A stretch of DNA of 64,000 nt. Source: Neodontobutis hainanensis. Its lineage: Eukaryota; Chordata; Actinopteri; Gobiiformes; Odontobutidae. Below the pieces are notes generated by a model. It did no database searches. It was not told the DNA's origin and saw only the letters and a list, made by a program, of their open reading frames with translations. The position numbers and the translations under genes are program-made. The stretch covers positions 1,235,001 through 1,299,000 of the forward strand of contig JALDNG010000087.1 of NCBI GenBank assembly GCA_024349245.1. Reading direction: 5' to 3'. This document shows positions 56,700 through 64,000 of this stretch, one piece after another; position 1 is the first letter of the stretch; every line of letters starts with the position of its first letter.

Positions 56700-59600
56700 T
56701 GCACAAAATATAATTATAACAAATATATGATTATGTCAGATTTCATGTCTGTTTTATATTGTTTCAAGTCTGTATTTTAGTTCATGAATTTTATTTTGAT
56801 ATGTCTTGCCCTTGTGTGTGTCTTAGCTTGACTTCCTGCCTTGTGTCTTTCCCTCCTGTGTGATTACCTGCTCCGCACTAATATGTTTCACCTGTCCCTT
56901 GTTGTCTGTGTCTATTTATACCTGTTTGTCATTCCCCTCAGTGCTAGGTCATTGTCTCCCTACCTGTAAGGCTTGTATGCATTCCGGCTGTCGTGTGTGA
57001 TATGCCTAGTCTGCTTTTTGTATTTGATTCTCTGGATCTTTAGCCTGTGTTGTCTGGGAGAATTTAAGTTCTGGATTTTTTTGTATGCTCAGATTTTCGC
57101 CTTAAAATAAATTTTTGTTCAACGTTTTATCGGAGTCTGGGTTTTGCATTGGAGTTTTCCTGTTCAGATTATTTTTTTATTCTCTGACATTTTGCCAGTT
57201 GTGACATGACAGCTCTGTTGTAGGATATATTTAATGAAGCATGTGATGCATCACTTTTACTTTTATGTTAGACATTCATTCATGTTCTGCTTAGTCTCCT
57301 TGTGGGTCACAGGTGATATCTCAGCAACTCTGGGCTTGAGGCGGGGTACACCCTGGACAATGGCCAGTTGGTTGAGACACAGACAACCATGCACAAGCCT
57401 ATAGCACACCTACAGCCTACCACAGAGCCTTCATCCCCTCTGCTGTCAGAGCCTACAGCACACCTACAGTCTACCACAGCCACAAGGCAAGAATGTAGGC
57501 AGTGTATTGGTCTAATAGATCTAGGCTCTGTTTAGGCTAATGTATAGCCCGCTAACCCTAACCCTGTGCCCACCTGCACCTCATCTCTTGTGCAATGTTA
57601 ATTCCATCACTGGGCTTAGGCTATAAGCCTTATTATTAAATTAAATTAGCCTCATTTAAATAGCCTAACCCTTTTTTATTATGGTAGAGAAAAAAAATAA
57701 AAGTGACACATCAGATGTTTCAGGAAATAGACTGTTTCTATCATTAACCCCACTGTAACTGACAATGTTTCTCAGACACTGCTCTAAGACAAATATAAAA
57801 CATTATACTATACTATTTTTTTACTTCAAAATAAAAGTATGATAAATTGATAACTTGAACAGTTAATATTCTTACAAAAGTCATCACAAGAGTCATCGGT
57901 TGCTTTCTGATGATAAAGCTAAACAGAAGCAGTTAAAATAAAAATGTTGACATGTTGTGTGGAACCCCGATGTAACTCTAGGGCAAACGTTCAGCCAGTT
58001 TATTTAAATACTCATATACTCCTATATAGTAACCTAACCAGAAATTATATTATTGGCTAAACTTAACCATGTTATGAGCTGTATGTTTTATCCACCATGA
58101 TTGAGTAAAATATAATTTTTGCCTACCAGGTTTAACCAAAAATCTTAAAAGTACAAAGAATGTAGGTTCACTGTAGATTTGTTCTGCTATAGTCGGCCTG
58201 AAAACCCTCCTATTACTGAGTCTGTATTTTCAATGTTTAATTGTTGTTTAAAGTGCGTTACAAAAGCAGTAAATCTCAGGTTAATCGGGTCTATTGTGTT
58301 ACCAAAGCTGGTTTTCACTAACAAGGTAACTATTAAAACAACTGCTATTCTAGCAAACAATAACGAGGAAGCTCAAGGTCAGAGGTCAGCGACACTCTAA
58401 CCTTCTTACAAATTGAACAGAGAGCTCAGGAGTTCAGTCAGAGGTGAAAGAGTTCAAACAAACTGCCCTAACCTCCTGAAAATGGCTTAGTTCCTCTGGT
58501 TTGTCAGAGCTGCCCTAATGATCGCGGCGTCCTACCCCATCAGAGCTTCACCGCAGAGCGGACCGACAGGCCTCAGTGGACAGGACCACAGCATGCCTTT
58601 CCACCAGTCAGAGGTCTGAAGTGAAGACGTATAGGGACACCAGAAAATATAAGTATATTTTTTGTACTTTATTTTAATATATGCACTGGTTTTGAGGCAA
58701 ACAATGACACTTTGTTAAAACTTTTCTGCCCTGCCATTCTGTTGGACTGCTTTTCCATTCTGTCCAGGAGTGTCCTCCATCTGCCAGATTTAATGTGATG
58801 TTAGCAGCATAAGTGACTAAACAAGGAATTAATAAATATTATTATTCACATAAACATATAAAATATGCTTTTATTTATTTATTTTATTTATGCTTATTAA
58901 AAAAAAAAGAGAATAAAACAGTCTTTCTCCAGGCGAAAGAACGGAACAGAATACAATGTAATAAAATGTATTTTATTTAAAGGGGTTTGGAGAAAAGTGA
59001 GATGAAGTTTGTGTTGTTTTGGAGGCCAGTATTTTTGGATTAAAATGAAGGCATGAATCACCTCTTAATAGTAGTATTATTTTTTTTAACATGATACAAA
59101 ATCCCAATCTAGGACAACACTAAAGCTTGTGACCTTTGGGTTAAAGTTATATCTCCCAGAATATTTGTTTCTGTGTAATCATTTGGCGCAAACTCCTTTT
59201 GTATTTATTTCAGTTCATGATATTATTCCCTTTGTGTTCATTTACTGCCCACAGACGACTGGTGACAGAGTAAACAGACCTGTCATTATACCAAAAGATT
59301 TATTATTGTGAATGTTCTAATCCAGTTCTATTTTTTTGTCACATAGGTTTATAAAATATTATGCTTATTGACAGAATTACAACAACTGTTATATTCAAGA
59401 GCCCTATGCTAAAACACGGTATAGTATAATAAAGCTGTAACATCAATCAGTGTAAGTAATGCTCACTCATCTGCAGAAAAAACACTGAACCAAGTACTTT
59501 CGTTCATTCACATTAACATCAGAAGTATAACGTCTGACTGATTTTTGTCTTCACAATTCTTGTTTTAATCTCCGAATTCTGACTTGGACTTGATTTTTCT

Positions 59601-62600
59601 TTTATCTCAAAATTCTAACTTTAATCTCAAACAGTTGAGTTATTCTCTGAATTTCAGTCTCAAGATTTTTTTTTTCTCTCAAATTTCTCATTTAGTCATG
59701 GGACAATAACTGTTGTCAGGGTATACCGCTGTTTCAAAGATCCAGTACCGGGGCATACCATAAGTGTTGAACGGAAGAGACAAGACCAGAAAGGGATTTC
59801 TGTTTTTGGAAGAACTGTAACTGGATATTTTATTGTTCATTATTTAACAATTACAAAAACCCAAAGATTTCTCTGTCTAAATTACCAATAATTTAAAACC
59901 ATTTTAAGTTGTATCTGCAATACTATGGTACTGTGATATTTTATCATACTGTCAGATTTTCATATCGTCCAATGCCTATTTTAATTATGACCTTTTCCCC
60001 TAAAATTATCTTTTTAATCTTATGCTTATCAAGTATAAACCCCCTTTCTTACAGTTGCCCCAATCGTATAGTTTTCCACTTTTTGTCTTTGTGTTAAAGA
60101 GGATCATGTAATAAGCAATCACATTCTATCTACTTTTATTTTTTCAAATAAACATTACGATGAATCCAAAAACTTCCCTGGCGTTGTTGACTGAGGTGGA
60201 CAAGAGGAAGTGGTTTGGTGTGTTGAGTGTGCAGCGTCCCGTCAGGTATTCGGTCCTATAATCTGTTTGATAAGGATGCTTTCAGAGATCAAAACACGCG
60301 TCTGCAGACATCCTCTGTGCTGGTCCCCAACACTCACATGTTTCACGCCCGAGTGAGCCTCAGAACCTCGGGGACGGACGCTCTTCAGCTGCACGACACG
60401 TCTTTCCTACATGTCAGGAGCCACACTGGCACCTAATGGTTTTGAGCTGGTGTTTTGAAACGCAAGCTTATGAAACAGAGCCAATACATCAGAAGTCACA
60501 GGCTGAATGTGAAAAGCAGAGTACATAAAGCTTCAGCCACAGTCAAAATAATATAAATAGCACATTGTAATTATATGTTTGTGTTCATTTTAGGATGACG
60601 TTTTATTGGATAAGACCTTCTCCAGCACTCTGACCTTTAAAGAAAAAAGCTTTTGAATGTCCAAAAGTGTAGAGTGTGGAAATGTTAAAGTATTATAAAT
60701 GACCCTCAAATTGTTTCATTCAACAATGCAACATCACAAACAAACTCTTACAAACCCAGTGGTTATTTTGACTTTTTACGAGAAGGTTCTGATTCATAAT
60801 AAAAAGTCTCTGCAAATAAATAAAGTTAAAAGAGTACAGATGTATTTATGATGCAATTACAATACTTTTTATTTTTTATTGTTTGTAGAAGCCATTGAAC
60901 AGATGATAAAAGTTCCAAATTGAATTGACCAACGTGACATGATATCTAGTTGCTACTGTGGCTTTGTAGAGCAGCACAACAGTAAGTAACCTTTAAACAT
61001 AGATGATGTATTAATAGTATGATGCTCCAAATCTCATTGAGCCCTGACCTTGTTACATATAGATATACAACACAATCCAACGCTCCAGTGAGTCTCCTGG
61101 AGTCACAGAGGCAGCCAACCCAACTGTAATACATGTGCTGCATCAGTCCATTACTGTAAGATATATCCTTCTTTAGTTAAAGTCACAGTGAAATGACAAT
61201 ACTGGACGCAACAGTTTAAGATTTATGTGGCTTTGGAAGCTCATTCTGTTGATTTGTCAGTTCATGTACAGCTAAGAAGATAAAATATTGGCTAATAAAA
61301 AGTAAAAGAAATACATTTGAAGCTCTGCAAAACTTTTGGATTGTAGTTTTAAATTGATGGATCAAAGACGACCATTCTCAGTGGAACATTCTCACAGTTG
61401 TATGACCAAAGAGCGCCCACTGACAGTCAGTATGTTTACATGTAGTGCTTTGTCATAGCTTGAGATAATTTAGTCCACAACTTTCTGCTCAGGCTAATGC
61501 TGCACACAGTGAGACAAGAAAAAGCAAAAATAGATCTTTAACTTATCGGACACTTGTGCGAGTGGAGAAGCCGCTTTTCCCACTTGTTCTGGTCAGTAGC
61601 CTTTTGATCTTCTGTACTAAGTGGCGTGTAATCTGCAGCTTGGGACGCAGATCACCTCGTTACACAAAGTCCTTCACAGGTCAGTGGAACCAACTCCAAT
61701 GGAGCTAATCCCCACCTGCACCTTCACGCTTTTGACCTTCGACCAATGGAACCCCGGGAAGGAAAAACACTAGGGCTCTGGAAACAAAATGAAACAATAG
61801 AAAGTGTAATACTGCACTGTACTGATATGGTCCTTGGACGGAGAAGGCTTACACCAGTCATATCCATAGAATAATAGGATGTAAGGGTAATTTGATGCAA
61901 AATGTTAAAATATTGCAAGAAGGAAACTGATTTAAGATCTTGAAGAATTTATGAGGCCAACATAACATACCTTAGCAAACCTTTTTCAGCTTTTCAATTT
62001 TTTTTATTTAGCATCACAAATATTACTGGAATTCAACAAAGCAATGGGCATAAGGTTTCAATCCAAACAGTTTTGCTTCAGATTGAAGTTAAAGGTGCAG
62101 TATGGCAGAACTGTTAGTAGAATTAACAGCCATAAAAATAGTTAAAATAAAATCCTTGTTATAAAGTTACGCATTAGAATTAGCATTTTAAGATTTCAAA
62201 AATATATATTGGCACTGATTTTTGTATATTAAAAATACGTTTTTAGTGCCAGAATACTCTTAGTTTAAAGTTTTTTGCCAATTTTCTGTAACCAGTCACT
62301 TACTTGAGCTATATTGTAATATAATGTAATTTATACAACGTTTATATTCCACTTAATGCACAATAACTCTTTTTGCAAAAGGCAAAAATAAAAAGGGAAG
62401 TTTTTATCTTATGTTATCTCAAAGGGGCCATTTCCAAATTAAATTTCTGGGGCAGTACTTGCACTGAAACAGAAATTTCCAAACATTGGGGTGTCTTAGT
62501 ATTTACAATCATTTGCATCATTTATAAAGTACAGTCGCTATCTGACTTCTGCCTAATCTTTACAGAAGAGTAATTTACCAAAAATCTAACACTTGTATTC

Positions 62601-64000
62601 AGTGTTTACTCCGGAAACATGCCCCCTATAAATATATGAATATGACTGTATAACGGCACTGATACTGATGCAAACAGTCCTCGCCACGCCTAAAGCACAT
62701 TAAAGTGTCAAACAGGATTTGGAGCAAGTTGTGAAGTCAGTGTTTTCACATGTGTGCACCCCGTCTCATGAGCCACTTAAAGTCAGGGTGTGGGCCTTTG
62801 ACTGGACTCCATTAGAGCGCATTTACTATCCTCACACTAAAATCTTCACTTGACCTTTAACGACACACTGTAAACACTCTAATGCGCACAATCTGCTTGT
62901 TACGCCACTGTTGGTGAAAATGTCCTGTGGTTGTTTACAGCTCGGCTGCTCCGCTCGCTGTAAATGTGGCTCCGGTAATGTTTCACAACTACATTTGTTC
63001 CCCGTGTAATCGGAGTTCATTAGAAGTGAGTAAAACTAAAAGTGATGGTAAATATGGCTTAAAACTGTGCAAAGTAAAACATTTCTTTAAAATTCACATA
63101 AGTGTAAATTTGCTTGGATCTTGTGCATTTCATGAAGAAAACAACCGCAGACAGAGAATTGGGGTCCTGTCTCTCGTTGTCTGTTCACACTCCAAAACTC
63201 AAAGATGCATGTCTCGCACTTTGGACTGCTTTGTGTTTCTTTGTATATTTATTTAAAAGTCACATTAAGTAAAGTCTGGAATTTTTTATATTTTGGCCCA
63301 GTTTCTCATTTGACAAAATCTAAATGATAATAAGAATGAAGCTGCATGTTTCCACTGAGTGTGGGAGGAAGATATTGTGTTAAAGCATTAAGGTTTTAAC
63401 TTTCATATTTTTTTTGGTGGAAATTTTGTCAAAATGCAAACAGCAAAATGCAAAAAGTCTTGTAACTTGTAATTATTTAAACTGTTTATTTATTTACTAT
63501 TAAATTATTCAGAAGCAAAAGAAAGAAATAAGGATAATCATGTTTGTTAAACAGGGTATATTTTTTGTAAAAACCCCGGAGTGTATTGTGAGTCGTGCTG
63601 TTATGGTTCCACATTGTAAAGCACTTTTAAAAAGATCTTGTCAAAGTGAAAAAAAAGAAACAGAATTTGATAAAGTGAGTGCCTTTTGGTGTATCCCCTC
63701 CAAAACGTTGAAAAAAAGTAACTAGGTGAGAAAATGAAAACAAAAAAAAAAATATAAAGTGCTTGTTCTTATTTTCCAAGAAAATTTAGGCAGTCCCAAT
63801 CTCTAGGAAAAAAAATAAATTAAATCAATAGCTCTTTTTTGTAAATCTCAAGAATTATGAATGTTTTTATAATAAAAAAACAAACAGCATTTTTTAATTC
63901 TTAAAACACAACCAGAGACCCTACTGTTCTGCTGGGTGTATTTTGCGATCTCAAAAGGACCCAGCTCATTACACTAGTCTGGTGTTTAGCCTACAGCGAT
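56700..64000. other. Intergenic DNA, no gene recognised
   Basis: AT-rich with small chance frames. A minus-strand fragment of the L2-tailed repeat lies at about 57288-57385 (plus strand GGCGGGGTACACCCTGGACA). More GC-rich patches at 58480-58620, 60180-60430 and 62700-62960 stand out from the background and could be conserved non-coding elements, but this is only composition. A degenerate repeat lies near 59710-59980 (ataccgctgtttcaaag, gtactgtgatattttatc). Confidence 0.4.

Noticed and set aside
57548..57563. CTAACCCTAACCCTG as an interstitial telomere
   Set aside because: Only about two units; too short to mean anything.

Overview
The window looks like nuclear DNA of a ray-finned (teleost) fish. 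It has long AT-rich intergenic stretches, (TA)n, (TG)n and (ATT)n microsatellites, a single-exon forkhead gene of the FOXG1 type, and transposable elements typical of fish: hAT-like non-autonomous transposons, a DIRS-type YR retrotransposon, a Ty3/gypsy LTR element, Rex3-like (RTE) LINEs and tRNA-derived SINEs with L2-like tails. All calls come from reading the sequence; no database search was possible.

Layout. 1-4366: mostly featureless intergenic DNA. 4375-6738: a hAT-like element with an 8-bp target duplication that contains a 1.2-kb array of a 29-bp satellite. 6816-29457: a 22.6-kb complex bounded by two near-identical hAT-like copies in the same orientation (E1, 6816-8852; E2, 19552-29457). 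A perfect 8-bp repeat, GTAGTGAG, flanks the whole complex. Each E copy carries a second hAT-like element (F) with its own 8-bp duplication. In the right-hand copy, F is split by a very young gypsy element (20460-28327, LTRs about 99.8% identical). Between E1 and E2 lie an intronless gene for a coiled-coil protein made of about 39 eleven-residue repeats (9478-11331, minus strand) and a broken DIRS element (about 13354-18515). The DIRS reverse transcriptase is itself interrupted by a 345-bp inverted-repeat transposon.

32715-33842 is the one clearly conserved host gene, a foxg1 paralogue in a GC-rich island with two tiny upstream ORFs. 33843-48981 is non-coding DNA with microsatellites, a 10-bp minisatellite and several SINE or repeat fragments. 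48982-51390 is a long-TIR DNA transposon holding a 5'-truncated Rex3-like LINE. 53601-56685 is a near full-length Rex3-like LINE with a 14-bp target duplication. 56700-64000 is intergenic, and I recognise no gene in it.

Functionally, the only gene with a confident role is the forkhead transcription factor. The coiled-coil gene is a plausible fast-evolving lineage-specific gene. The most unusual feature is the nested 22.6-kb complex: its outer 8-bp duplication suggests that two hAT ends moved, or were joined, around a gene-bearing segment.
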